Assembly (NCBI RefSeq): GCF_902825325.1
Contig: NZ_CADEAR010000005.1
Span: forward strand, 186,001 to 250,000
Reading direction: 5' to 3'
DNA from: Brucella tritici
GTDB lineage: Bacteria > Pseudomonadota > Alphaproteobacteria > Rhizobiales > Rhizobiaceae
DNA: 64,000 nt
Shown: piece after piece, positions 1 through 8,408 of the stretch
How positions within the stretch are numbered: position 1 is the stretch's first letter
Layout of the letters: every line of letters starts with the position of its first letter
Translations under genes and position numbers: made by a program
Notes under the pieces: model-generated
Database searches by the model: none
The model's input: the letters and a program-made list of their open reading frames with translations, nothing else
What the model was told of the DNA's origin: nothing

Positions 1-1
1 G

Positions 2-163
2 CGCGCCTATGGCAAGGGCACACGATATACGACGATCTATCTCGCCAATCGTGATCAGATTCGCAATCCGGATCTCATCTGGCCAGGTCAGGTATTCAAC
101 ATGCCGAAGGAACCTCTGGGTGAGGGCGAGGTCAAGCGCCAGTTGGAAGATAGCGCTAACTGA
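2..163 (+). CDS. LysM-domain protein, C-terminal end (5' truncated)
   Basis: Only the last 53 codons are in the window; the gene begins upstream of base 1. The reading frame gives [20 protein letters not shown] followed by PGQVFNMP, which is the typical end of a LysM module, a fold of about 45 residues that binds the glycan strands of peptidoglycan. In Brucellaceae such a module is commonly the last domain of an envelope protein. About 15 charged residues follow it before the TGA. The rest of the protein cannot be seen, so its full role is unknown. Confidence 0.75.
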   Translation, partial: RAYGKGTRYTTIYLANRDQIRNPDLIWPGQVFNMPKEPLGEGEVKRQLEDSAN

Positions 164-178
164 CGGGGAGTTGCCGGC

Positions 179-218
179 ACTGAAACGTGGCTCTCAACAT
201 AGGGAGGCGCGTTTCAGT
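179..218. terminator. Possible hairpin after the LysM gene
   Basis: ACTGAAACG (179-187) pairs perfectly with CGTTTCAGT (210-218), and the interior CTCTC/GGGAG can partly extend the stem. No T-run follows, so a terminator role is only tentative. The rest of 164-302 shows no gene. Confidence 0.3.
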
Positions 219-302
219 AATATGCGCCAGTCACGACAGTGTGTTTCCGTTTGGCGGTCTTTTCTGGAATGAACGTCTCCAAATCTTGAACTTCAGAGTA
301 TA

Positions 303-325
303 ATCGTATATCGTCGATATACGAT
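303..325 (+). promoter_or_regulatory. Palindromic operator overlapping the arsR start codon
   Basis: ATCGTATATCG (303-313) and CGATATACGAT (315-325) form a perfect 11-bp inverted repeat around one central base. The last two bases of the right arm are the A and T of the arsR ATG at 324. ArsR/SmtB dimers are known to bind such AT-rich imperfect or perfect palindromes near their own promoters, so autorepression is the natural inference. Whether the exporter at 851 is also controlled from here cannot be seen. Confidence 0.6.
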
Positions 326-668
326 GAAGATAGTTCTGGACAAAAGCTCGACCGAAGCCGTCGCCGATCTGGCGCAGCTCGGTATTGACGATGAAGCGGC
401 AGCGCGCATTTGCGCCGCGCTGGGCCATCCTGTCCGCATTCGAATTATCCGCCAGTTGATGATGGAGGACGCCTGCTGCTGTAAGGATATTGTCGGCAAG
501 CTCGACCTTGCACAATCGACAGTTTCCCAACATCTCAAGGTCCTCGTACAGGCCGGTCTTATCGATTATCGGCCTGAGCGTCAGTCTTCGCGTTACAGCG
601 TCAACTGGCAGCAACTAAGCGCTGTCCGCACGCATTTTGCTTCCTTCAAGAGCAGATGCTGCGGCTAG
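324..668 (+). CDS. ArsR/SmtB-family transcriptional regulator with clustered cysteines
   Basis: The 114-residue product has the winged helix-turn-helix of ArsR repressors: LGHPVRIRIIRQL at about 34-46, then the recognition region LAQSTVSQHLKVLVQAGLI at about 62-80. Three consecutive cysteines (C51-C53) lie in ACCCKDIV just before the recognition helix, where classical ArsR carries ELCVCDL. C30 and the terminal pair C112-C113 add possible ligands. This suggests sensing of a soft metal, a metalloid or a thiol stress, but the ligand is unknown. A palindrome overlaps the ATG. Two dispersed repeats separate it from the Atm1-type exporter downstream, a plausible regulatory partner. Confidence 0.85.
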   Translation: MKIVLDKSSTEAVADLAQLGIDDEAAARICAALGHPVRIRIIRQLMMEDACCCKDIVGKLDLAQSTVSQHLKVLVQAGLIDYRPERQSSRYSVNWQQLSAVRTHFASFKSRCCG

Positions 669-770
669 AGCGCATCCCGAAAAGTGAGAACCGGTTTTCG
701 GAACCAGATGCGCGTAAAACAAAAGATGGAGCATCCCGAAAAGCCCGAAGTGGCTTTTCGAAGTGATGCG
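666..770. repeat. Two adjacent intergenic palindromic repeats
   Basis: The first unit has nested arms GCGCATC (670-676)/GATGCGC (707-713) and CCGAAAA (677-683)/TTTTCGG (695-701). A second diverged unit runs from about 731 to 770. They match the dispersed Rhizobiales/Brucella palindrome also present at 16914, 33736 and 51931. They may fold in the mRNA between arsR and the exporter gene. Confidence 0.7.
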
Positions 771-850
771 TCGATACAAACAGATAAAGCGATGACGGAG
801 TTTCATCTCGTACGAAATCGCTTCAGCCCACCGACTTGAAAGAACGCACC

Positions 851-2737
851 ATGAGTTCCCCCAAAACGGTTTCCGCCGACTCCGGCGAGACGTTCAAGAC
901 ACTGCGAAATCTCTGGCCCTATATGTGGCCTTCCGACAGGCCCGATCTGCGCATGCGTGTCGTCTGGGCCACGTTCTATCTGGTGATTTCCAAGATCGTA
1001 CTCATCCTCGTACCCTATTTCTTCAAATGGGTGACGAATGCTTTGACCGGTCAGTTGAATCCGCCGGATTATATCCCGTTGTTTCTGGTCGGCGCGGTGA
1101 TGCTGGTGCTGGCTTATAACGGTGCCAAGATCGTACAGGCCGGTCTCAACCAGCTCCGCGATGCATTGTTTGCGAGCGTCGGCCAATACGCGGTGCGTCA
1201 GTTGGCCTACAGAACCTTCGTGCACATGCACCAGCTTTCGCTCAGGTTCCATCTTGAACGGCGTACGGGTGGGCTTTCGCGGGTCATTGAGCGCGGCACA
1301 AAGGGCATCGAAACGATTGTCCGTTTCACGATCCTCAATACGCTGCCTACCATTCTTGAATTTGCACTGACGGCGGTGATTTTTGCCGTCGCTTACGGCA
1401 TTTCCTATCTGCTCGTGGTCGCTGCGACGGTCTGGCTCTACACTTGGTTTACGATCAAGGCGAGCGACTGGCGCATCAATATCCGCCGCGAAATGAACGA
1501 CTCCGATACGGATGCCAACACCAAGGCGATCGACTCGCTGCTCAACTTCGAAACGGTCAAGTATTTCGGCAACGAGAACATGGAAGCAAAGCGCTTCGAC
1601 GCCTCGATGGCGCGCTATGAAAAGGCCGCAACCCAGACCTGGACGTCGCTCGGCTGGCTGAACTTCGGTCAGGCCGTCATCTTTGGCGTTGGCATGGCGG
1701 TGGTCATGGTCATGTCGGCGCTGGAAGTTCGGGCCGGGACGCAATCCATCGGCGATTTCGTTTTCATCAATGCCATGCTGATGCAGCTTTCCATTCCGCT
1801 CAATTTCATCGGTTTCATCTATCGCGAAATCCGTCAGGGTTTGACCGATATCGAGCAGATGTTCGATCTCCTCGATGTGCAGCAGGAAGTCGTCGATAAG
1901 CCCAATGCACCAGCATTGAAAATCGATCACGGTGCGATCCGTTTTGATGATGTGCATTTCGCTTATGATGCGAACCGCCCGATCCTCAAGGGCATCAGTT
2001 TTGAAGTTCCGGCAGGAAAGACAGTAGCGATTGTCGGACCTTCGGGCGCGGGTAAATCCACGATCTCGCGACTGCTGTTTCGCTTCTATGATGTGCAGTC
2101 CGGATCGGTTTCCGTCGACGGGCAGGACGTCCGCGACGTTACGCAGGAAAGCCTGCGCAAGGTCATCGGCATGGTGCCGCAGGACACCGTACTGTTCAAC
2201 GATACGATTGCTTACAACATTCGCTATGGCCGTCCTGATGCCACGGCTGAAGAGGTGGAAAAGGCGGCAGAACTGGCGCAGATTTCCGGCTTCATCAAGC
2301 ACCTGCCGGAAGGCTATCAATCTATGGTTGGCGAACGCGGCCTCAAGCTTTCGGGCGGTGAGAAGCAGCGTGTAGCCATTGCGCGTACGATCCTGAAGGC
2401 CCCCCCAATCCTGATACTCGATGAAGCGACTTCCGCGCTCGATACGGCAACGGAGCAGGAAATCCAGTCTGCGCTCGACATTGTCAGCCGAGGCCGCACC
2501 ACGCTCGTCATCGCGCACCGTCTGTCGACCGTGATCGGTGCCGATGAGATCATCGTTCTGAAAGACGGCCTGATTGCCGAACGTGGCACGCATCGCATGC
2601 TTCTCAAGCATAAGGGGCTTTATGCGTCCATGTGGGCTCGCCAGCGCGAGGCCGACGAGGCAGAAGAGCGTCTGCGCCAGGTTCGGGAAAGCGACGAGCT
2701 GGGTGTCGTCAAACGCGGCGTTCCGGCGGCGGAATAG
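851..2737 (+). CDS. Atm1-type ABC exporter, half-transporter fused to its ATPase
   Basis: This 628-residue protein has an N-terminal ABC exporter membrane domain (about residues 35-330, six helices) and a C-terminal ATPase. Walker [10 protein letters not shown] is at about 396-404, the signature is LSGGEKQRVAIART, Walker B is ILILDEATSALD and the H-loop is IAHRLSTV. The membrane-domain stretch NFETVKYFGNE is the hallmark of the Atm1/HMT1 branch, which exports glutathione-linked sulfur compounds or glutathione-metal complexes across the inner membrane and works as a homodimer. The ATG at 851 is preferred over the TTG at 836 because conserved sequence follows it. The upstream ArsR gene suggests induction by metals or thiol stress. 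Confidence 0.9.
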   Translation: MSSPKTVSADSGETFKTLRNLWPYMWPSDRPDLRMRVVWATFYLVISKIVLILVPYFFKWVTNALTGQLNPPDYIPLFLVGAVMLVLAYNGAKIVQAGLNQLRDALFASVGQYAVRQLAYRTFVHMHQLSLRFHLERRTGGLSRVIERGTKGIETIVRFTILNTLPTILEFALTAVIFAVAYGISYLLVVAATVWLYTWFTIKASDWRINIRREMNDSDTDANTKAIDSLLNFETVKYFGNENMEAKRFDASMARYEKAATQTWTSLGWLNFGQAVIFGVGMAVVMVMSALEVRAGTQSIGDFVFINAMLMQLSIPLNFIGFIYREIRQGLTDIEQMFDLLDVQQEVVDKPNAPALKIDHGAIRFDDVHFAYDANRPILKGISFEVPAGKTVAIVGPSGAGKSTISRLLFRFYDVQSGSVSVDGQDVRDVTQESLRKVIGMVPQDTVLFNDTIAYNIRYGRPDATAEEVEKAAELAQISGFIKHLPEGYQSMVGERGLKLSGGEKQRVAIARTILKAPPILILDEATSALDTATEQEIQSALDIVSRGRTTLVIAHRLSTVIGADEIIVLKDGLIAERGTHRMLLKHKGLYASMWARQREADEAEERLRQVRESDELGVVKRGVPAAE

Positions 2738-2864
2738 CTCGTTTGTCGGCAGTTACTTATATTAGGGCACGATCACGTGCCCTAACAGCCGTGAATAATT
2801 TGCGAAATGGATTTCGATTCTGAACAGGATGAGGTAAATAACGGCCAAACTCAAAGGAAGAGCG

Positions 2865-3563
2865 ATGAGCCTTACTGACACCATCCGCAATACTTTCGTG
2901 CCGATCCATCGGGAAGGCTATCCGTTTATCGCGGGCTTTTTCGTGGTTTCGCTCATTCTGGGCTGGCTGTGGAACCCGCTGTTCTGGATCGGGATGGTGC
3001 TGACCGTCTGGTGCATCTATTTCTATCGCGATCCGGAGCGTGTGACGCCGATGGACGACGATCTGGTCATTAGCCCTGCTGACGGCAAGGTTTCCTTCGT
3101 CGGCCCGGCTGTGCCGCCGGCCGAACTGGACCTGGGTGCCGAACCGCTCATGCGCGTTTCGGTTTTCATGAATGTGTTCTCGGTTCACATCAACCGCTCT
3201 CCGGTGCGTGGCAAGATCGAAAAGGTCGTGCATCGTCCGGGGAAGTTCCTTAATGCAGAACTCGACAAGGCCAGCACGGAAAACGAACGCAACAGCGTCC
3301 TGATTGAAAGCCCGCACGGCAAGATCGGCGTTGTTCAGATTGCTGGTCTGGTTGCCCGTCGTATCGTCTGCTGGTCAAACGAGGATGATGATCTGTCTGT
3401 GGGCGAACGGTTTGGCCTGATTCGCTTCGGATCGCGCGTCGATGTCTATCTTCCGGCCGATGCGACCGTTCGTGTTGCTGTTGGCCAGACGGCAATCGCC
3501 GGTGAAACCGTGCTGGCCGATTATGGCAGCGTGCGCGGCGAGCCTGTGGTGCGGATCGGCTGA
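2865..3563 (+). CDS. psd: Phosphatidylserine decarboxylase proenzyme
   Basis: Psd decarboxylates phosphatidylserine to phosphatidylethanolamine at the inner membrane. The 232-residue product is of the short proteobacterial type. It has hydrophobic segments at about 21-50, the conserved [16 protein letters not shown] core, and RFGSRVD near residue 190, where the GS pair is the expected self-cleavage site that generates the pyruvoyl group. AAGGAAGAGCG precedes the ATG. It lies four bases upstream of pssA, which makes its substrate, so the two form a phospholipid operon. Confidence 0.95.
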   Translation: MSLTDTIRNTFVPIHREGYPFIAGFFVVSLILGWLWNPLFWIGMVLTVWCIYFYRDPERVTPMDDDLVISPADGKVSFVGPAVPPAELDLGAEPLMRVSVFMNVFSVHINRSPVRGKIEKVVHRPGKFLNAELDKASTENERNSVLIESPHGKIGVVQIAGLVARRIVCWSNEDDDLSVGERFGLIRFGSRVDVYLPADATVRVAVGQTAIAGETVLADYGSVRGEPVVRIG

Positions 3564-3567
3564 GCCG

Positions 3568-4419
3568 ATGGAAACACCTTTTCCGCCTTTTGAGCCCAAT
3601 GGCCGCGTGGATTCATCGCGCGGCCCGAAGCTGTCGCAGATACCTCTGCGTATTGTCGTTCCCAACGTCATAACGGTTCTTGCCATTTGTGCCGGTCTTA
3701 CCGGCATTCGTCTTGCCTTCGAGAACCGCTTCGAGCTTGCCGTCGTAATGGTGCTCGTGGCTGCCTTTCTGGACGGTATTGATGGGCGCGTGGCCCGCAT
3801 GATGAAGGGATCGTCGAAATTCGGCGCCCAGATGGATTCGCTTGCCGATATCGTCAATTTCGGTGTGGCGCCGGCCTTGGTGCTTTATGCCTTCATGCTC
3901 GATCAGGCGCGCTCATTCGGCTGGATCGCCGCACTCCTTTATGCCATTGCCTGCTGCCTGCGACTTGCACGTTTCAATGTCATGCTGGAAGATCCGAACC
4001 GCCCGGCATGGCAAAGCAACTACTTCATCGGCGTGCCGGCACCGGCAGGTGCCATGCTTGTCCTGTTGCCGGTCTATCTTGGTTTTCTCGGATTGACGCC
4101 AACACGAGGGCTCGCTTTTGGCGTGGCGGTCTATACCGTGGCAATCGCGTTCCTGTTGGTAAGCCGTCTGCCAGTCTATAATGGCAAATCCGCTGGAAGC
4201 CTTGTCCGGCGCGATATCGTCATGCCGCTCATCCTGTTCGTGGTGGTTTACGTCGCTTTCCTGATGAGCTTCACCTGGCAGACCCTGAGCCTCACGGCGC
4301 TCGCTTATCTGGCATTCCTTCCGTTCAGCCTGGCTGCCTGGAACAAGCGCGAGGCTGCTGATCGAAAGGCCGAGGAAGAGGCCGCCACCGAAGAGGATAG
4401 GCCGTCAGAGGAAAACTGA
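3568..4419 (+). CDS. pssA: CDP-diacylglycerol--serine O-phosphatidyltransferase
   Basis: PssA condenses CDP-diacylglycerol with serine to give phosphatidylserine, the substrate of Psd encoded just upstream. The product is 283 residues with about eight hydrophobic helices. The CDP-alcohol phosphotransferase motif DG-x2-AR-x8-G-x3-D-x3-D is visible as DGIDGRVARMMKGSSKFGAQ followed by MDSLAD. The ATG at 3568 lies four bases after the psd stop; the frame is open further upstream, but that part overlaps psd and is not credible. The charged tail is rich in Glu and Lys. The 3' end overlaps the convergent ATPase gene by 15 bp. Confidence 0.95.
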   Translation: METPFPPFEPNGRVDSSRGPKLSQIPLRIVVPNVITVLAICAGLTGIRLAFENRFELAVVMVLVAAFLDGIDGRVARMMKGSSKFGAQMDSLADIVNFGVAPALVLYAFMLDQARSFGWIAALLYAIACCLRLARFNVMLEDPNRPAWQSNYFIGVPAPAGAMLVLLPVYLGFLGLTPTRGLAFGVAVYTVAIAFLLVSRLPVYNGKSAGSLVRRDIVMPLILFVVVYVAFLMSFTWQTLSLTALAYLAFLPFSLAAWNKREAADRKAEEEAATEEDRPSEEN

Positions 4420-4962
4420 TGGCAATGCCTGCTTGATGAAACTGACGCGCTCTTCGACCGATGATTTCGGCAGGAGCGCGATTTCATATCCAAGCCGTCT
4501 GTAGGTTTTATCCATCGCGTGGAAAGTACGTGTGGCCTCTTCGAAATCCTGCTTCCGCTCAGTATCCTGACCGAAGATTTCTGCCCATGGCGGAGCCAGA
4601 AAAACTGTTCTGTTGTACGGAAACTGCCGTGCGGCCTCTTCCATATGCTTTGGAATGGGCAGGTTACACAGCATCAGATAGCCGATTACGTCGGGCACGC
4701 CGCGGTCGAAGAAGACCGTCCCGCTCTGTTGTTTCGCCATTGCATGCGAGCGCATTTCCCAGCACAGCATTAACTCTGCAAAAAGCGCGCGATCACTCCA
4801 GGGCAGGGCCTTGCCGCCAATAGCGACCTGGTCCTGAATAATAGCGCGTCCGGCTTCCACAGTGCGGGAAAAGCCCTGCCTTTCGAGTGCATCAATCAGT
4901 GTGCTTTTGCCTGATCCAGGCCCGCCGCTGATGATGATGAAACACTGGTGATCTTTGATCAT
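4405..4962 (-). CDS. P-loop ATPase of the AAA_28 type
   Basis: A 185-residue protein starts with IIISGGPGSGKSTLIDAL, a Walker A motif at about residues 11-18. FFDRGVPDVIGYL resembles the Walker B/lid region of small nucleotide-kinase-like ATPases. This family is widespread in Rhizobiales and its substrate is not established. The ATG at 4962 follows a good ribosome site (TTGGAGGACCT) and is preferred to an upstream in-frame ATG that would add 39 unconserved residues. It converges on pssA. Confidence 0.75.
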   Translation of the reverse strand: MIKDHQCFIIISGGPGSGKSTLIDALERQGFSRTVEAGRAIIQDQVAIGGKALPWSDRALFAELMLCWEMRSHAMAKQQSGTVFFDRGVPDVIGYLMLCNLPIPKHMEEAARQFPYNRTVFLAPPWAEIFGQDTERKQDFEEATRTFHAMDKTYRRLGYEIALLPKSSVEERVSFIKQALPSVFL

Positions 4963-5132
4963 AGGTCCTCCAATAGCAAAGGGAACGCGCGCCAAAACGG
5001 TCGGTGCACGACGAAGGGATCTGAAAGTGGGGGAACCCGCTGAAAAAGGAGCCATCAGGCGGCTAGGCGGGAACATCAATAAACAAGCAAATAGAACCGG
5101 CCTTGCATATAGGCAAGGCCGGAAGAAAGAAA

Positions 5133-5873
5133 TCAGCTCGGCAGGTGATAGTCGAGGAACCGATCCTGTCGCACGTCGAAAAGCTTGCCGCTAACTTCAA
5201 GATTCGGATCGGCGAGCTTGACGATCTTTTCAGCGACCGACTGCGGTGTTGGCAGCGTTTCAGGGTCTTCACCGGGCATCGCCTGCGCACGCATTGCCGT
5301 ACGGGTGGCACCCGGATTGACGGAGTTGATCTTGAGCTTCATCTGCTTCGTTTCTTCGGCCCAGCTGCGCGCCATGACTTCGACAGCAGCTTTCGAGGCA
5401 GCATACGGCCCCCAGAAGGCGCGGCAGGTATGTGCCACACCGGAAGAGAGCAGAATGGCACGTCCGGCGTCGGAAGCCCGTAGCAGCGGATCGGTGGACC
5501 GAATAAGACGCCATACGCTGGTGACATTGACGTTCATGAGCTTCTCGAACGTCTTGGCCTCGACATGGCCGATCGGCGAGATCGTGCCGAGGACACCCGC
5601 ATTGGCAACCATGATATCGAGCTTGCCCCAGCGCTCATGAATGGAGCCGCCAAGGCGATCAATCGCTTCCATGTCGGTAATATCGAGAGGCACCAGCGTT
5701 GCGCTACCTCCCAATTTGCGGATGTCGTCGTCCAGCTCTTCAAGCCCGCCGACGGTGCGGGCAACCGCAATCACATGCGCGCCGCGTTTTGCCAGTTCAA
5801 GCGAAAGAAAATACCCAATACCGCGCGATGCGCCTGTTACCAGTGCGATGCGGCCCGTAAGGTCGATGCTCAT
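5133..5873 (-). CDS. SDR-family oxidoreductase
   Basis: The 246-residue protein is a classical short-chain dehydrogenase. It has the NAD(P)-binding TGASRGIG at 14-21, NAG in VANAGVLG at about 89-96, and the catalytic YAASK near 158-162, with the Ser in LLSSGVA before it. The substrate cannot be told from sequence. It is transcribed on the same strand as purF upstream, but a hairpin lies between them, so it may be a separate unit. Confidence 0.85.
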   Translation of the reverse strand: MSIDLTGRIALVTGASRGIGYFLSLELAKRGAHVIAVARTVGGLEELDDDIRKLGGSATLVPLDITDMEAIDRLGGSIHERWGKLDIMVANAGVLGTISPIGHVEAKTFEKLMNVNVTSVWRLIRSTDPLLRASDAGRAILLSSGVAHTCRAFWGPYAASKAAVEVMARSWAEETKQMKLKINSVNPGATRTAMRAQAMPGEDPETLPTPQSVAEKIVKLADPNLEVSGKLFDVRQDRFLDYHLPS

Positions 5874-5903
5874 CTAGTCCCCATATGATGCAAGAACATG
5901 AAA

Positions 5904-5926
5904 CAGGCGGCCTTTTGGGCCGCCTG
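5904..5926 (-). terminator. Hairpin downstream of purF
   Basis: CAGGCGGCC (5904-5912) pairs perfectly with GGCCGCCTG (5918-5926) around a five-base loop, 18 bases past the purF stop. On the minus strand it is followed by TTTCATGTTC, a weak T-tract. Confidence 0.6.
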
Positions 5927-5943
5927 CGTGAAGAATTGGGCGA

Positions 5944-7434
5944 TCAGCCGTTGCTTGCGAGCAGCGACAGCGTATGCACGTTGCTCTCGCCTTCCTGATC
6001 GAGGAGGCGGGTCGGATATTCGCCCGTGAAGTAGTGATCGGTGAAAGCTGGCGCCTTCGGATCACGAGGCTTTCCGCCGACAGCCTTGTAGAGCCCGTCG
6101 ATGGAAAGAAATGCCAGGGAATCCGCGCCGATGTAACGGCACATGGATTCCAGGTCCTTGTGCTGGTTAGCCAGCAGCTTATCGGCATGGGGGGTGTCGA
6201 TACCGTAGAAATCCGGGTGGTAGATCATTGGACTTGCCACGCGGATATGCACTTCCTTTGCGCCCGCATCGCGGATCATCTGGACGATCTTGACGGATGT
6301 GGTGCCCCGTACAATGGAATCATCCACCAGCACGACCCGCTTGCCTTCGATCATGGCGCGATTGGCCGAATGTTTCAGCTTGACGCCAAGCGCGCGAATT
6401 TGCTGCGTCGGCTCGATGAAGGTGCGGCCTACATAGTGATTGCGGATGATGCCGTATTCAAATGGAATGCCGCTTGCCTGCGCGAAGCCGAGGGCAGCAG
6501 GCGTGCCGCCATCTGGCACCGGCACGACAACATCGGCTTCAATACCGGCTTCCTTGGCAAGCTCCACGCCCATATTTTTGCGCGCGACATAGACGCTGCG
6601 ACCGCCGACCACGGAGTCAGGACGGGCAAAATAGACATACTCAAACAAGCAGAGCCGTTCCGGCTGCGGATTTTCAGCCTTGATGGATTCGATGGTGATG
6701 GAGCCGTCCTTCTGAATCTCGCAGATGACCACTTCGCCATTTTCGACGTCGCGAACATATTTCGCGCCGATAATGTCGAGGGCACAGGTCTCCGAGCAGA
6801 AGATAGGCTTGCCGTCGAGCTCGCCCATGACGAGCGGGCGGATGCCGATAGGATCACGCGCGGCAATCAGCTTGGTACGGGTCAGCGCCAGCATGGCGTA
6901 GCCGCCCTCGACCTGCCGGATGGCATCGACGAAACGGTCTGAGGAAGATGAGTGGCGCGAACGGGCAATCATATGCAGCACGACTTCCGTATCGGAGGTC
7001 GCCTGAAAGATCGCGCCGGAAGCAATCAGCTGCTTGCGCAGCGTAATGCCGTTGGTGAAGTTGCCGTTATGGGCAATGGCAATGCCGCCTACTTCCAGTT
7101 CCGCGAACAGTGGCTGCACGTTGCGCAGGATCGTCTCGCCGGTGGTGGAGTAGCGCACATGGCCGATGGCACGGTCGCCGGGCAAACGATTCAGCGTCGC
7201 TGCATCGGTGAAATGATCGCCGACGAGACCCATATGGCGTTCGGAATGAAAGCGGCGATTGTGATAGGAAACGATACCGGCGGCTTCCTGCCCGCGATGC
7301 TGGAGGGCATGCAGCCCCAATGCGGTCAGCGCGGCTGCGTCTTCGTGGCCAAGTATGCCAAATACGCCGCATTCTTCATGCAGGGTGTCTTCATCCAGCA
7401 TAAAGGAGGCATTTTCAGAAGAATGGCTGGTCAT
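5944..7434 (-). CDS. purF: Amidophosphoribosyltransferase
   Basis: PurF catalyses the first committed step of purine synthesis, turning PRPP and glutamine into phosphoribosylamine. The product is 496 residues from the ATG at 7434; a TTG at 7464 would add ten residues. The N-terminal glutaminase nucleophile is the Cys of HEECGVFG (C22), so a propeptide of 21 residues would be removed as in the Bacillus-type enzyme. The PRPP-binding motif VVLVDDSIVRGTT is near residues 350-362. SMCRYIGADSL near the end carries a Cys as in Fe-S PurF proteins. It follows cvpA on the same strand, a pairing also seen in enterobacteria. Confidence 0.95.
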   Translation of the reverse strand: MTSHSSENASFMLDEDTLHEECGVFGILGHEDAAALTALGLHALQHRGQEAAGIVSYHNRRFHSERHMGLVGDHFTDAATLNRLPGDRAIGHVRYSTTGETILRNVQPLFAELEVGGIAIAHNGNFTNGITLRKQLIASGAIFQATSDTEVVLHMIARSRHSSSSDRFVDAIRQVEGGYAMLALTRTKLIAARDPIGIRPLVMGELDGKPIFCSETCALDIIGAKYVRDVENGEVVICEIQKDGSITIESIKAENPQPERLCLFEYVYFARPDSVVGGRSVYVARKNMGVELAKEAGIEADVVVPVPDGGTPAALGFAQASGIPFEYGIIRNHYVGRTFIEPTQQIRALGVKLKHSANRAMIEGKRVVLVDDSIVRGTTSVKIVQMIRDAGAKEVHIRVASPMIYHPDFYGIDTPHADKLLANQHKDLESMCRYIGADSLAFLSIDGLYKAVGGKPRDPKAPAFTDHYFTGEYPTRLLDQEGESNVHTLSLLASNG

Positions 7435-7676
7435 TGCCGCAAGGCCTTTCGATTGCAGAGGCAACTAAAGCGCCTCTCTATCACAAGATGGCTTTTTGTT
7501 AAAAGCGAAGAGTTCACCGCTGCGTCGATATAGTCTCATGAATATTAGTATCGCACGATGGCCGCGAATAATCTCGCAAATTCCCGCCTGAAATATGATC
7601 GCGGAACCGAAATGACAATGTGTGAGCGTTATTTGGGCCATTTCATATCAGTCGGCTTTTGCCTCCAGAATTGAAA

Positions 7677-7701
7677 AAGCCGCCAGCGGGGCTGACGGCT
7701 T
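7677..7701 (-). terminator. Intrinsic terminator after cvpA
   Basis: AAGCCGCCAG (7677-7686) pairs with CTGACGGCTT (7692-7701) with one mismatch. On the minus strand the stem is followed by TTTTTC. It lies just downstream of the cvpA stop and should separate cvpA from purF. The rest of 7435-7676 shows no gene. Confidence 0.7.
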
Positions 7702-7720
7702 CTCGATATATCGGAGCAAC

Positions 7721-8296
7721 TTATTGCTGTGCAGGCGTATCGTCCGGAACCGGCGCTTCTTCCTGCTCACCAGAAGCCGGAGCATTCTGCTGCGGCTTGA
7801 ACTTATCGATCATCTGGTCGGGGTTGGCCGGCAGAAGATCGATCAGTTGCTGGCCGAAAGAATCGAGCATTGGCTTTGATTTCGCATTCGTCACCCAGGC
7901 TGGCTGGTTTGTCGGGACGAGCCAGTTGAAGAACAGCATGGCAACGACAACGAGAAGCACGCCGCGCACGCCGCCAAACAGAAAGCCGAGCGTGCGGTCG
8001 AGCGCACCGATACGGCTATCGATGATGAAATCGGCGATCTTCATGGTGATCAGAGAAACGACGATCAGCACAACGAGGAAAACTGCGCCAGCGGCGGCAA
8101 TCTTCGCGATGGTTTCGTTGTTGATATAGGGCTGCACAAAAGGCAGAACCGGCTGGTAGAAGAGATAGGCTGCAGCGGCTGCCGCCGCCCAAGATACCAG
8201 CGACAGCACCTCGCGGGAAAAACCGCGCACCATCGCCAGAACGGCTGAAACCAGCGTTATCCCGAGTAGAATTCCATCAAGCATGGTTATCGGCAT
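7721..8296 (-). CDS. cvpA: CvpA-family membrane protein
   Basis: The 191-residue protein has four hydrophobic segments (about 5-22, 30-48, 63-85 and 103-125) followed by a soluble acidic, proline- and glutamine-rich tail, matching the CvpA family. In E. coli CvpA is needed for colicin V production and affects envelope homeostasis; its biochemical activity is unclear. Translation starts at ATG 8296 or at the internal ATG four codons later (MLDGI), which is equally plausible. It sits between radA and purF. Confidence 0.85.
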   Translation of the reverse strand: MPITMLDGILLGITLVSAVLAMVRGFSREVLSLVSWAAAAAAAYLFYQPVLPFVQPYINNETIAKIAAAGAVFLVVLIVVSLITMKIADFIIDSRIGALDRTLGFLFGGVRGVLLVVVAMLFFNWLVPTNQPAWVTNAKSKPMLDSFGQQLIDLLPANPDQMIDKFKPQQNAPASGEQEEAPVPDDTPAQQ

Positions 8297-8408
8297 TCTG
8301 CCTGTCCTCAGTTATTATGCGCAATCACTTTAATACGCAGGGCAGTCAAAGATGCTGGAGCTTATCACCGGAAGGTTGACAGATTCTTCCAGTCATAAAA
8401 CTCCAGAT

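Noticed and set aside
803-2611. 602-codon open frame antisense to the Atm1-type exporter
   Set aside because: It mirrors the high-GC codon pattern of the real gene, has no recognisable domain, and the plus-strand protein has full ABC motifs.
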